Assembly: GCA_965199975.1 (NCBI GenBank)
Contig: OZ241340.1
Span: 2,418,001-2,482,000, forward strand
Origin: JASLDZ01 sp965199975
GTDB taxonomy: Bacteria; Pseudomonadota; Alphaproteobacteria; Caulobacterales; Caulobacteraceae
DNA length: 64,000 nucleotides
Reading direction: 5' to 3'
Below, one piece after another: positions 27,860 to 35,707 of the stretch; the first letter of the stretch is position 1, and every line of letters starts with the position of its first letter. Under the pieces are notes generated by a model. The model saw only the letters and a list, made by a program, of their open reading frames with translations. It made no database searches and had not been told where the DNA came from. The position numbers and the translations under genes are program-made.

Positions 27860-28510
27860 ATGCCCGAGCTGATCCTGACCGGCGCCGCGGGCCGGATCGA
27901 GGCGCAATACTCGCGCGGCAAGACCGACAACGCCCCCATAGCGCTGATCCTGCACCCGCATCCGAAGACGCAGGGGCACATGAACAACGCGGTGACCGTC
28001 GCGCTCTTCCGCGTGTTCATGAAGCGAGGCTTCGCCACCCTGCGCTACAATTCGCGCGGCGTCGGCAAGAGCCAGGGCGAGTTCGACTCCGGCATGGGCG
28101 AACTGGGCGACGCGGCCACCGCGCTCGATTGGCTGCAGACCGAGAACCCCACCGCCAGCCAGACCTGGGTCGCCGGCTACCAGTACGGCGCCTACATCGG
28201 CATGCAGCTCCTGATGCGCCGCCCCGAGACCGACGGCTTCATCTCGGTCACCCCGCCCTGCAACGTCTACGACTTCACCTTCCTGGCCCCCTGCCCCGCT
28301 TCCGGCCTGATCCTGCACGGCGAGGCCGACACCGTCTCGCCCCACGCCGACACCGACCGCATGGTGGCCAAGCTGCGCAGCCAGAAGGGCATCACCATCG
28401 CCTATGACCTGGTCCCGGGCGCCACCCACTTCTGGCAGGCGCACGTGGATGAGGTGGAGGCGAAGGTGGGCCGCTACGTCGACCAGCGGATGGACGGGTC
28501 GATCAGCTGA
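27860..28510 (+). CDS. Alpha/beta hydrolase-fold protein lacking the nucleophile serine
   Basis: A 216-residue alpha/beta hydrolase of the COG2945 type ('LILHPHPKTQGHMNN', 'TLRYNSRGVGKSQG', 'LILHGEADTVSP', 'VPGATHFWQAHVDEV'). The expected nucleophile elbow GxSxG reads 'AGYQYGA', with glutamine in place of serine. The acid (Asp in 'GEADTV') and histidine (in 'GATHFW') are kept. Classic serine hydrolysis is therefore unlikely; a binding or structural role, or altered chemistry, is possible. It is divergent from iscR. Confidence 0.87.
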   Translation: MPELILTGAAGRIEAQYSRGKTDNAPIALILHPHPKTQGHMNNAVTVALFRVFMKRGFATLRYNSRGVGKSQGEFDSGMGELGDAATALDWLQTENPTASQTWVAGYQYGAYIGMQLLMRRPETDGFISVTPPCNVYDFTFLAPCPASGLILHGEADTVSPHADTDRMVAKLRSQKGITIAYDLVPGATHFWQAHVDEVEAKVGRYVDQRMDGSIS

Positions 28511-29007
28511 GGCGCGTTTCTTCGCCGTTGCGGACGGCTGAGCGCCACCGACGACGAGCGTCCCTAGTGGTTTTCGACTTGGCCTGCCGGCCGCGTCGAA
28601 CAATGTGCAGCACCTGCCGCCGTGCGGCTCGACCCTCTGCGTTTAGGCTTCAAGCACAGCGTCTCGCACCCCGCCGACGGCCACTCCGCCGGCTCCCGCA
28701 TTCCAACGGCGAGCGGCTCGCCTGTCGAACGCAGCCGTCGCAACGCACTGTGGCAAGGCCCAGCCCAGTATTCGACGCGCCGCAGGCGTGTCGAAATTTA
28801 CAGGGACGCCCTGCGTCCCGACCCCTCCAGCGCGCCGTCGAGCGCAGGGCGGGTCAAGGCCGTAGAGCGCAGGCGCAGCCGGAGCGTGCCTTGACGCGAC
28901 CGAGCACGGCGGCAGCTCCCACGCGTCCGGTTCGCGGAAGAAAGGCGACGTCCGCTTTTGATCAAACTCGGACCTTGCATCTGCGCAGGCATCGAACAGG
29001 ATGGGGC
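28511..29007. other. Non-coding stretch with two strong hairpins
   Basis: No convincing gene in about 500 bases; open frames here are Arg/Pro-rich GC artefacts. It contains a perfect hairpin GGGACGC-CCT-GCGTCCC (28803-28819) and an 8-bp inverted repeat GTCAAGGC/GCCTTGAC (28853-28860 with 28888-28895) whose 27-base loop can pair further. This looks like a dispersed repeat or the remains of an inserted element. Confidence 0.45.
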
Positions 29008-29457
29008 ATGAAGCTCGCGCACCTCGCCCCATTCGCCTTTGCGGTCGCGCTAACCTTTCAGGGGTCCGTCATGGCTGAGCAACCCGGTCATATCACCGGC
29101 GTCGGCGGCATTTTCGTCAAGAGCAAAGACCCTAAGGCTCTCGCACAGTGGTATCGCGAGGTTCTCGGCCTGGACGTCAAGCCGTGGGGCGGGGCCGCGT
29201 TGCCGTTCGACGTTCCCGGCCATCCGCCCAAGGTCTCCTGGACGGCCTTTCCGGAGACCAGCGACTACATGAGCCCGTCAACTCGCGAGTTCATGATCAA
29301 CTTCGCAGTAGACGATATGGATGCGATCATTGCTCGCCTGACTGCGAAGGGTGTTTCTGTGCTTAAACGCGATGACAACGACGCCTTCGGCCGGTTCGCC
29401 TGGATACAGGACCCTGACGGCACGAAGATTGAGCTTTGGCAGCCGAAGCGCAGCTGA
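29008..29457 (+). CDS. Exported glyoxalase/VOC-superfamily protein
   Basis: A 149-residue protein: signal peptide (residues 1-25, 'FAFAVALTFQGSVMA'), then one VOC domain starting 'HITGVGGIFVKSKDPKALAQ', with 'WYREVLGLDV' and the terminal metal-site motif 'IQDPDGTKIELWQP'. VOC proteins include dioxygenases, glyoxalases and resistance proteins; substrate unknown. An exported form is uncommon; alternatively translation starts at the ATG at 29071 ('MAEQPGHIT') and gives a cytosolic protein. Confidence 0.82.
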   Translation: MKLAHLAPFAFAVALTFQGSVMAEQPGHITGVGGIFVKSKDPKALAQWYREVLGLDVKPWGGAALPFDVPGHPPKVSWTAFPETSDYMSPSTREFMINFAVDDMDAIIARLTAKGVSVLKRDDNDAFGRFAWIQDPDGTKIELWQPKRS

Positions 29458-29683
29458 ATTTACGCGTCCGCGGTAGGAGGTCCGCTCACCACCCTTCTCG
29501 GACCCTGGCGGGGTCCGCTGGTGAGCGACCCCGCCGCCGATCCACTGCGAAGGTCGCGTTTCCGGAACGAAGCGGCCGACCCTAATGTGACACTCCTGTC
29601 AGAGTTGTCGAAGTGCTCCTGGAGCCTTGAACATTGGCAATTAGCCAAACGCCGAGCGCTGGTAAGCCGATCAATCCCACCGT

Positions 29684-30349
29684 TCATTGCGGGTCTGGGT
29701 AGAGGGCCACCATCCTTAATCCGCTTCCCCAAAGAAACATCAGGAAGCCAGCAGCGGACACGAGAAGCCAGCGCTCCAGCTCCGACCCCTGCGTAAAGTC
29801 CACGATCCGTGAGCCGACCTTTCGGGCCAGCACGTAGAGGGCGAGTAGCAGCACGAGATTGCCCACAATGAAGAGGACCAGCGGTGAACTATTCAAGCCT
29901 TCTCGAAACCGGCCGGTGTCTCCGGTAGGTATGAAGGGCCGCATGACTAGGTAGGCGGTCAACTCCGACAGATTTATCGCCACAAAGCAGTAGAGCAGCA
30001 GGAACGTCACGGGATGTCCTGTCGCGCGCAAACGCAGCAAAAGCCACATTCCAGTCACGACGAAAATAACGTGCATCAGCAAAGGCGAGCCCCCAATGAT
30101 GGACTCGGCGGGATTGCCCGGATGCGGAAACAATGGGTCGTATGGAACGCCTTCATCCCACCCGGAAACCGTGAGCGGGTTGCCCCAAACGACTGTGAAG
30201 GGCGTTCGCGTGTAGCCGAGGAGCCAAGCCGAGGTGCTGTGAACGTGCTCATGCAGCACCACCACCACCGTCTGCAGCACGACGAAGGCGGCCGCGAGCA
30301 GAGCCGAGCCTTTCGCGATCCGATTTAGGTCGGGTATGAACATCGGCAC
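29684..30349 (-). CDS. Membrane protein with an HExxH motif
   Basis: A 221-residue protein with about five membrane helices (near residues 12-32, 88-106, 114-135, 155-175 and 192-212). 'HEHVHS' at about residues 33-38 is an HExxH motif at the end of the first helix, as in membrane zinc proteases of the M50 kind. No clear second-site NxxPG/LDG motif is seen, so protease activity is uncertain. It sits alone between the VOC gene and the citrate synthase genes; GC is lower than the flanks, suggesting transfer. Confidence 0.65.
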   Translation of the reverse strand: MPMFIPDLNRIAKGSALLAAAFVVLQTVVVVLHEHVHSTSAWLLGYTRTPFTVVWGNPLTVSGWDEGVPYDPLFPHPGNPAESIIGGSPLLMHVIFVVTGMWLLLRLRATGHPVTFLLLYCFVAINLSELTAYLVMRPFIPTGDTGRFREGLNSSPLVLFIVGNLVLLLALYVLARKVGSRIVDFTQGSELERWLLVSAAGFLMFLWGSGLRMVALYPDPQ

Positions 30350-30529
30350 GCGTGCTGTGGCGGATTGGAGAACTAACGGATGTTATCGCACGGGGGAGGA
30401 CCGAGACCCACCCTACTCGGCCGCTCGTAACGTCCGCTGTCCGGCGCAGGACCCCCGCCGAGGCAGGCAGGGCAGCTTGGCGCCATTAGCGGAACTTGGC
30501 TTGGCTCCAGAAAGACGACCTTTCCAGGC

Positions 30530-31613
30530 CTAAGCGGCGCGGGCAGGAGCAGGCCCGATGTAGCGGGACTCGGGTCGGATCAGGCGGCCGCTCGCGACCT
30601 GCTCACGCGCGTGGGCGATCCAGCCCGCAGTGCGCCCCATGGCGAAGACGCAGGTGAAGGCGGCGGCCGGGAAGCCGAGGACTTCCAAAAGCACGGCGGT
30701 GTAGAACTCGACGTTCGTCTCGAGCCGGCGGTCCGGCTTGCGACGCCGCAGGACCTTCAGCGCGGCCACCTCAACCGCTTCGGCGTAGGCGAGGCGCCCG
30801 GCCCCGCCTTCGCCTGCCGCCGCGAGCCGGCGGACCGCGGCCTTCAGCGCATCAGCCCGCGGATCCCGCACGCGGTAGATGCGATGGCCGAAGCCCATCA
30901 AGCGGTCACCCCGATCCATCGCACCTTCAAGCCACGCGGTGGCGTGCTCAGGGTCGCCGATCTCGTCGAGCATCTCGATCACCGGACCGGGCGCTCCGCC
31001 GTGCAGCGGCCCCTTGAGCGCGCTCAGGCCCGAAACCACCGCCGACGTCAGCCCGGCGCGGGTGGAGGCGACCACCCGCGCCGAAGGTGGAGGCGTTCAG
31101 GCCATGGTCAGCAACCGTCACGAGGTAGGTGTCCAGCGCCGCCCCAGCGGCCGGCGTCGCGGACGCGCCATACATGCGCAGCACGTCTTGCGAGTGGCCG
31201 ACGGCCGGATCGGGTCTCAGCACCGGCATGCCGGCCTTCGCGCGCACCACCGCGGGCGTGAACACCGCCAGAGCCGCCAGGAGTCGCAGCGCCGCGCCGA
31301 CGTCGTCACCGTCGGGCAGGCGCGCCAAGAGGGCCCTGACCGCCTCCAGCGGGGAGAGAGCCAGGATGAGCGGGTCAGCCGTCCAGGTCTCGAACACCTC
31401 GGCCCGGGCGGCGCCCAGATGGGCTTCGAACTCGTCGGGTGCAGGCAGCCCTTTCAGGAAGCCCTCCCAGAGGCGATGCACGAGCTGCGGGAACGAGACT
31501 CGACCGGCGAGCTCATCCAGCGACGCGCCTCGCATCACCAACCGCCCGTGGCGGCCATCGACGTCGGACAGCACTGTCTCGGCCGCCACCACGCCCTCAA
31601 GACCACTGCTCAT
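30530..31613 (-). pseudogene. Citrate synthase-family gene split by a single-base frameshift
   Basis: The N-terminal frame (31613 down to about 31083) reads through 'TYLVTVADHGLNASTF', then the match switches frame to 'ARVVASTRAGLTSAVV', 'LKGPLHGGAPGPV' and 'DRLMGFGHRIYRVRDP' (31075 down to 30530). Removing one C from the pair at 31081-31082 restores one 360-residue open frame with all citrate synthase histidines. The gene is either broken or carries a one-base sequencing error. It is divergent from an HTH-fused citrate synthase paralogue, a common pairing. Confidence 0.85.
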
Positions 31614-31675
31614 CGACCGTTTCCTCGCTGGACGGCGGCGCTCTCGACCTGCAAGCTGCAGGCGTCAACGTTGAT

Positions 31676-31681
31676 TATAAT
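31676..31681 (+). promoter_or_regulatory. Consensus -10 box overlapping the HTH-citrate synthase start
   Basis: A perfect TATAAT lies at 31676-31681 within an imperfect inverted repeat GTTGAT-N7-AGCAAC (31671-31689). Transcription from it would begin near 31688, at the second in-frame ATG (31689), giving a leaderless mRNA. No good -35 is seen. Confidence 0.3.
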
Positions 31682-32831
31682 GAGCAACATGTCGCGTGCA
31701 GCAGGGTGGATCACCGCCGCGGAGGCTCTGGAGCAGCTCAAGGTGCGGCCGCAGACGCTCTACGCCTACGTGAGCCGCGGGCGCGTGCAGGCGAGACCAG
31801 ATACCTCCGACCCTCGGCGCAGCCTCTACAGCGAGCCGGACATCGCGCGTCTGGCGCAGAAGCGTCGGATCGGGCGCAGGCCGGAGGCCGTGGCCGCTTC
31901 CGCCATCGCCTGGGGCGAGCCTGTCCTCGCCTCCACGATCTCGACGGTGTGGGAAGGACGGCTTCTCTACCGCGGTCGCGATGCGGTGGATCTCAGCAAG
32001 ACGACGACGCTGGAGGAGACGGCGCGCCTGCTGTGGGACAGCGGCGAGGTCGCGTTCGCGCACGCCGCTCACGCCGTCGACGGGAGCGGCGTGAGGGCCT
32101 TGTTCCAGCGCATGGCCGAGCTCGCCGCCACGGCGGACCCTGCGCTCGGCCGTTCTGCACGACGGCTGCATGCGGAGGCGTTCGCCCTGATCGGCGACGT
32201 GATCCAGGCCATCGCCGGCCGCGGCGACGTCGAGGGCGCCGCCCACGCCCGGCTGGCGGGCGCCTGGGGTGCGCCGCAGGCCGCGGAGCCGTTGCGCCGC
32301 GCACTGGTCCTGCTCGCCGACCACGAACTCAACGTCTCCACCTTCGCCGCCCGGGTGACCGCCTCCTCCGGCGCCTCTCTGGCGGCGAGCGTGTTGGCGG
32401 GGCTGAGCGCGCTATCGGGCCCTCTGCACGGGCGCGCCGGTTTGGCGGTGGCGCACCTCGTCGACGAAGCCGCGCGCGAAGGCGCCGCCGAGGCCCTCCG
32501 TCGGCGTCTCGCGCACGGCCAGTTCGCACCAGGCTTCGGACACCCGCTCTACGCGGGCGTCGATCCGCGCGCGGCCGCCTTGCTAGACAGTTTCGAGGCG
32601 CCTGCCCGGCATGACGAGCTCCGTAGGGCGGCAGAGGACCTGCTGGGCTTGGCTCCCAACGTGGACTTCGCCCTTTCCGCGATGACGGCCCGCTTCGCGT
32701 TGCCCGCCGAGGCGCCACTCCTCATCTTCGCTGCAGCGAGGTCAGTCGGCTGGATTGCGCACGCTCTTGAGCAAGGTCGCGACGGCACGTTGATCAGGCC
32801 ACGCGCCCGGTACGTCGGGCCGCTGCCATGA
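31680..32831 (+). CDS. Citrate synthase-family protein with N-terminal helix-turn-helix
   Basis: A 383-residue protein. Residues 8-70 form a MerR/excisionase-like HTH ('WITAAEALEQLKVRPQTLYA', 'YVSRGRVQ', 'RRSLYSEPDIARLAQ'); the rest is citrate synthase with 'HELNVSTFAARV', 'LSGPLHGRAGLA', 'APGFGHPLYAGVDP' and 'RSVGWIAHALEQ'. Such fusions are paired with a normal-length citrate/methylcitrate synthase paralogue, here the broken divergent gene. Whether it is an enzyme or a regulator is unknown. The ATG at 31680 or 31689 may be used. Confidence 0.87.
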   Translation: MSNMSRAAGWITAAEALEQLKVRPQTLYAYVSRGRVQARPDTSDPRRSLYSEPDIARLAQKRRIGRRPEAVAASAIAWGEPVLASTISTVWEGRLLYRGRDAVDLSKTTTLEETARLLWDSGEVAFAHAAHAVDGSGVRALFQRMAELAATADPALGRSARRLHAEAFALIGDVIQAIAGRGDVEGAAHARLAGAWGAPQAAEPLRRALVLLADHELNVSTFAARVTASSGASLAASVLAGLSALSGPLHGRAGLAVAHLVDEAAREGAAEALRRRLAHGQFAPGFGHPLYAGVDPRAAALLDSFEAPARHDELRRAAEDLLGLAPNVDFALSAMTARFALPAEAPLLIFAAARSVGWIAHALEQGRDGTLIRPRARYVGPLP

Positions 32832-33027
32832 GGCGTAATCGCGCCAGAACAGGGATGGCTCAGCTTCAACTTCCGGACCTTAGATGGGCCTGCGCTGTAC
32901 CAGCTCAGCCGTTGTCGGAAGCGCGGTGCCTTTGCTGCGAGGCGGAGGCGGTGGTAGTTCCGGCGGAAGAAAGCCGTCGCTCCTTCAACCCCAGGCCACT
33001 CACCCGCGATTGCGTCCAACCACGGGC

Positions 33028-33192
33028 CTAGCGGAAGGGAGAGCCTTGTCCCTCAGCCACGAGCTCAGCGCTAAGCGTCGGCGTCGTGGCTAAGTGGATC
33101 GATCCATCCAGGTGCAGGTGCCCTAGCTCATCTCCATTGACATAGAAGTCGACGCCGTCGACCCGGCTCTGGTCAGCGAAGTGCCAATGGAG
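33028..33192 (-). pseudogene. Fragment of a luciferase-domain (DUF5519-like) protein
   Basis: About 54 residues, from 'HWHFADQSRVDGVDFYV' through 'ELGHLHLDGSIHLATTP' to a TAG at 33028. The GHxHLDG...HLA pattern followed by 'LVAEGQGSPFR' resembles the small DUF5519 'luciferase' domain. There is no start; it is joined at about 33190 to a monooxygenase fragment in another frame. Most likely a deletion remnant. Confidence 0.5.
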
Positions 33193-33555
33193 CGCCCGTG
33201 AAGAACTCGACGAGGCCGAAGGGCGCGCGATCGTCGAGGCAGAGCGCCAGCATGCGATGCGCCTCTTGCGCGGCCGCCGCACTGCGCGGGAACATGGCCG
33301 CCTCATAGGCGGCGAGCGCCGCCTCGCGATCACCAGGATGCGCCACGATCGCGGCGGCCAGCTCGGCCCCATCGCGCAGCGCCAAGTTGGCGCCCTCGCC
33401 CGCAGGAGGCGCGAGGTGCGCGGCGTCGCCCACGAGCGTCACTCCGGGCGTGCGCGGCCAGCTGAACCCGGTCAGTAGGGTGTGGAGCGGGCGCAGCACC
33501 GGCGGGGCTTCCCCCTCGGTGATCAGCGCCGTGAGCGCGGGCGCCCATCGAACCC
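33173..33555 (-). pseudogene. C-terminal fragment of a TetX-like FAD-dependent monooxygenase
   Basis: From about 33555 the frame reads 'RWAPALTALITEGEAPPVLR', then the FAD motif 'TPGVTLVGDAAHLAPPAGEG' with 'ANLALRDGAELA' and 'APFGLVEFFTG', the C-terminal third of flavin monooxygenases of the TetX type. The N-terminal FAD-binding GxGxxG half is missing, and sequence beyond 33555 matches a different gene on the other strand. The gene cannot be functional. Confidence 0.8.
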
Positions 33556-33807
33556 AATTGCCTGCCGCAGGTCGCTGAACGAACTGCAGGCGGCGTAGCT
33601 CGGAAGCTGCTTCAGATAACGGAGTCGCTCCCAGCCTCGGACCAGCGCGATGCACTGGTAGCAGATGCAGCACGCTTCAAGGAGCTGACCGCGCTGCGAA
33701 ACGGCATCATGCATGGGCGACCTTGCACGCACGATGCGAAAGCACGCCTTTCGGACGGAGAGATTTGGACGCCGGAGCGCCTACAAGAGGCAGCCGATGA
33801 ATTCTGA
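33556..33807 (+). pseudogene. 3' fragment of an unidentified gene
   Basis: Plus-strand frame with coding character: 'NCLPQVAERTAGGVARKLLQ', 'ALVADAARFKELTALRNGIM', 'HGRPCTHDAKARLSDGEIWT' and 'PERLQEAADEF' before the TGA at 33805. The RNGI-HG-P-T pattern is typical of a conserved hypothetical family that I cannot name. No start codon with context exists; it abuts the monooxygenase remnant tail to tail at about 33555, so its 5' part was lost. Confidence 0.5.
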
Positions 33808-34153
33808 ATGCAGTTCAAGATTGAATGGACACTTGCACGGTTGGCTCAATGCGCTTCCATAAGACCGGCCACATCGCGCCATGAGCGGTCGCTGGCTTTG
33901 CTCCAGGAACCGGACATTCAGCGGTAACCGCCGACGCCCGCTTGGGGCAGCGGCGCCAGCTTCTGCTCGCGACCCATGTCGAACATTGGGATCGACAAAC
34001 CACCAACAGCATTGGGCTGACGCCCTGCAATCACGATGGAAGATCGCTAAAGCGGTTCTCGGCTTCTTAACTTCCGCTTAAACGTCGTCGGCCCTGTTCC
34101 AATTTCTCCCGGACAGCTTTGCGCGCAACTCAGTCGTCGTGCGGAGCTAAGCC
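33808..34153. other. Gene-free stretch, 346 bases
   Basis: No credible coding sequence. It has lower GC than the core and one TTAA-N7-TTAA motif (listed separately). It lies between a gene remnant and the 3' end of a TetR gene and appears to be decayed accessory DNA. Confidence 0.4.
34067..34081. promoter_or_regulatory. CtrA-type box TTAA-N7-TTAA
   Basis: TTAA-CTTCCGC-TTAA at 34067-34081 matches the full CtrA recognition motif of Caulobacterales. It is not directly upstream of any intact gene: the TetR gene ends just downstream on the other strand. It may be a chance match or belong to a lost gene. Confidence 0.35.
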
Positions 34154-34723
34154 TCAAGTCCGGTTCGCCAGAAAGCCTTCGGCCATTAGCCGGAAAGATT
34201 CGATCGCTTTAGGTAAGACGACCTGCGGCTCGGCGCTGGCGGCAACCCATAAAGCCGCGTTAAACGCAGTTCCGCTTAAAAGGCGCGCCGCAGCCTCGAC
34301 GTCGACGGGCTTGATAACTCCTTCAGCGATCAATTCGGCGACGGCCTGCTCCGTGACACTCAGGCAGGCATTCTGGCTAGGCCAGTTAGATGGGTCACCG
34401 AGGAAGGCAGGTCCGTCCAGCAAGACGATCCGTCGAACCTCCGGATCTAGCGCCATCCCGATGTAAGCTTCGCCCTCAGCGAGAAGCCTCTCCCAGGGGG
34501 TCGCCGCAGTTGCTGCTGCCTTCTGCGCGCGTGCGGCCATCTCGCCATCGACCTGGGAGACGACCGCGCTCAGTAGTCCGCGTTTGTCGCCGAATGAGTG
34601 GTAGAGCGCGCCACGAGTGAGGCCGACCTGAGCGGTGAGTTCATCCATCGATGCCGCAGCGAAACCCGACGCTGCGAATGCCTTGCGCGCAGCGCCAATC
34701 AGCTTGAGACGGTTTTCCTCCAT
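34154..34723 (-). CDS. TetR/AcrR-family transcriptional regulator
   Basis: A 189-residue repressor. The HTH is 'AFAASGFAAASMDELTAQVG' followed by 'LTRGALYHSFGDKRGL'; the C-terminal ligand domain is helical ('GPAFLGDPSNWPSQN'). The ATG at 34723 is used; a CTG at 34750 behind a GGGAGG would add nine basic residues typical of the family. It is divergent from the RidA-fusion gene, with two ATACG-N3-CGTAT operators between them, so it probably represses both genes. Confidence 0.88.
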   Translation of the reverse strand: MEENRLKLIGAARKAFAASGFAAASMDELTAQVGLTRGALYHSFGDKRGLLSAVVSQVDGEMAARAQKAAATAATPWERLLAEGEAYIGMALDPEVRRIVLLDGPAFLGDPSNWPSQNACLSVTEQAVAELIAEGVIKPVDVEAAARLLSGTAFNAALWVAASAEPQVVLPKAIESFRLMAEGFLANRT

Positions 34724-34769
34724 CGTTTCGATCCGACGCTTTGCAGGCAGGGCATCCTCCCAGATCCAA

Positions 34770-34832
34770 ATACGGCGCGTATACAGGGTTGACCGCCGAT
34801 CTGCATTCGTGCTTTCACATACGCTGCGTATG
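34770..34832. promoter_or_regulatory. Two TetR operators ATACG-NNN-CGTAT
   Basis: Two perfect inverted repeats occur in the divergent intergenic region: ATACG-GCG-CGTAT (34770-34782) and CATACGC-T-GCGTATG (34818-34832), the latter containing ATACG-CTG-CGTAT. Centres are 49 bp apart. Position and symmetry suit binding of the adjacent TetR dimer. Confidence 0.65.
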
Positions 34833-34882
34833 CGTCGGGCGCGCCGGCTTGGTGCGGCCGCCTCATATGAAAGGACGATGAT

Positions 34883-35680
34883 ATGGCCCAGCGAGTAGCC
34901 GTGTTTCCGGCGCACCGGCATGCCCTGTACGAGCAGCACGGATACTCCGCCGCCGTGCGATCGGCCGACCTCTTGTTCGTTTCGGGTCAGGTAGGAAGTC
35001 GCCCAGACGGCTCCGCAGAACCCGATTTCGCGACCCAGGTTCGTTCAGCCTTTGCAAACCTGGAAGCTACGCTTCTCGCTGGAGGGTGTGGGTTCGACGA
35101 TATCGTCGATGTCACGACATTCCACACCGATCCTCAAAACCAGCTGGGTACGGTGATGACGGTGAAGGGCGAAGTGTTCAAAAGCGCCCCCTACCCCAAC
35201 TGGACAGCAGTTGGCGTCAACTGGCTTTCCGGCTTTGACTTCGAGATCAAGGTGACTGCCCGCATTCCATCTGACGCCTCAACATCGGTAAGCCGTCGCA
35301 ATCCTCCAACAATCTGGGATATGGCGTCGGGCGGATACTCACAGATCAGTGTCGCGGAACCCGGCCGTCTCGCCTTTCTCTCCGGACAGGTTGCTTGGCG
35401 CCCCAGCGGTGAGGAAGCGCCCAGGGACGTCGCCGGCCAAGCAAAATTGACGGCCGCCAACCTCGCCGCCGCACTCAAGGAGCTTGGAGCATCCGGGCAG
35501 GACATCGTGATGTTGCGCGTCTACGTCGTGGATGCGACCACAGAAGCGTTCCAGCAGGTTCAGACCGCCCTGGATGAATTGAAGGGCGATGGAATGCCCA
35601 GCATTACGACGATTGGCGTCCAGGCTCTCTATTCACCGGACATCTTGGTCGAGATTGAGATGGTGGTGCGTGTCCCGTAA
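34883..35680 (+). CDS. Tandem RidA-domain protein
   Basis: A 265-residue protein with two RidA/YjgF domains: residues 15-130 ('SAAVRSADLLFVSGQVGSRP', 'NLEATLLAGGCGFDDIVDVT', 'WTAVGVNWLSGFDFEIKVTA') and residues 150-265 ('RLAFLSGQVAWRPSGEEAP', 'LKELGASGQDIVMLRVYVV', 'TTIGVQALYSPDILVEIEMV'). Single RidA proteins hydrolyse reactive enamine/imine intermediates using a conserved arginine. Here the second domain has 'VQALYSPDILVEIE', without the usual arginine, so it may be non-catalytic. It is controlled by the divergent TetR. Confidence 0.87.
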   Translation: MAQRVAVFPAHRHALYEQHGYSAAVRSADLLFVSGQVGSRPDGSAEPDFATQVRSAFANLEATLLAGGCGFDDIVDVTTFHTDPQNQLGTVMTVKGEVFKSAPYPNWTAVGVNWLSGFDFEIKVTARIPSDASTSVSRRNPPTIWDMASGGYSQISVAEPGRLAFLSGQVAWRPSGEEAPRDVAGQAKLTAANLAAALKELGASGQDIVMLRVYVVDATTEAFQQVQTALDELKGDGMPSITTIGVQALYSPDILVEIEMVVRVP

Positions 35681-35707
35681 TCGATGAACTTGCGCTCCAG
35701 CTAAAGA

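Noticed and set aside
33808..34030. Resemblance to dispersed intergenic repeats of alphaproteobacteria
   Set aside because: Only a general impression; without a genome-wide comparison I cannot support it.
34723..34750. A CTG start with GGGAGG for the 34.2-kb TetR gene
   Set aside because: Possible, but unlike kdpD a normal ATG is available and only non-essential basic residues would be added.
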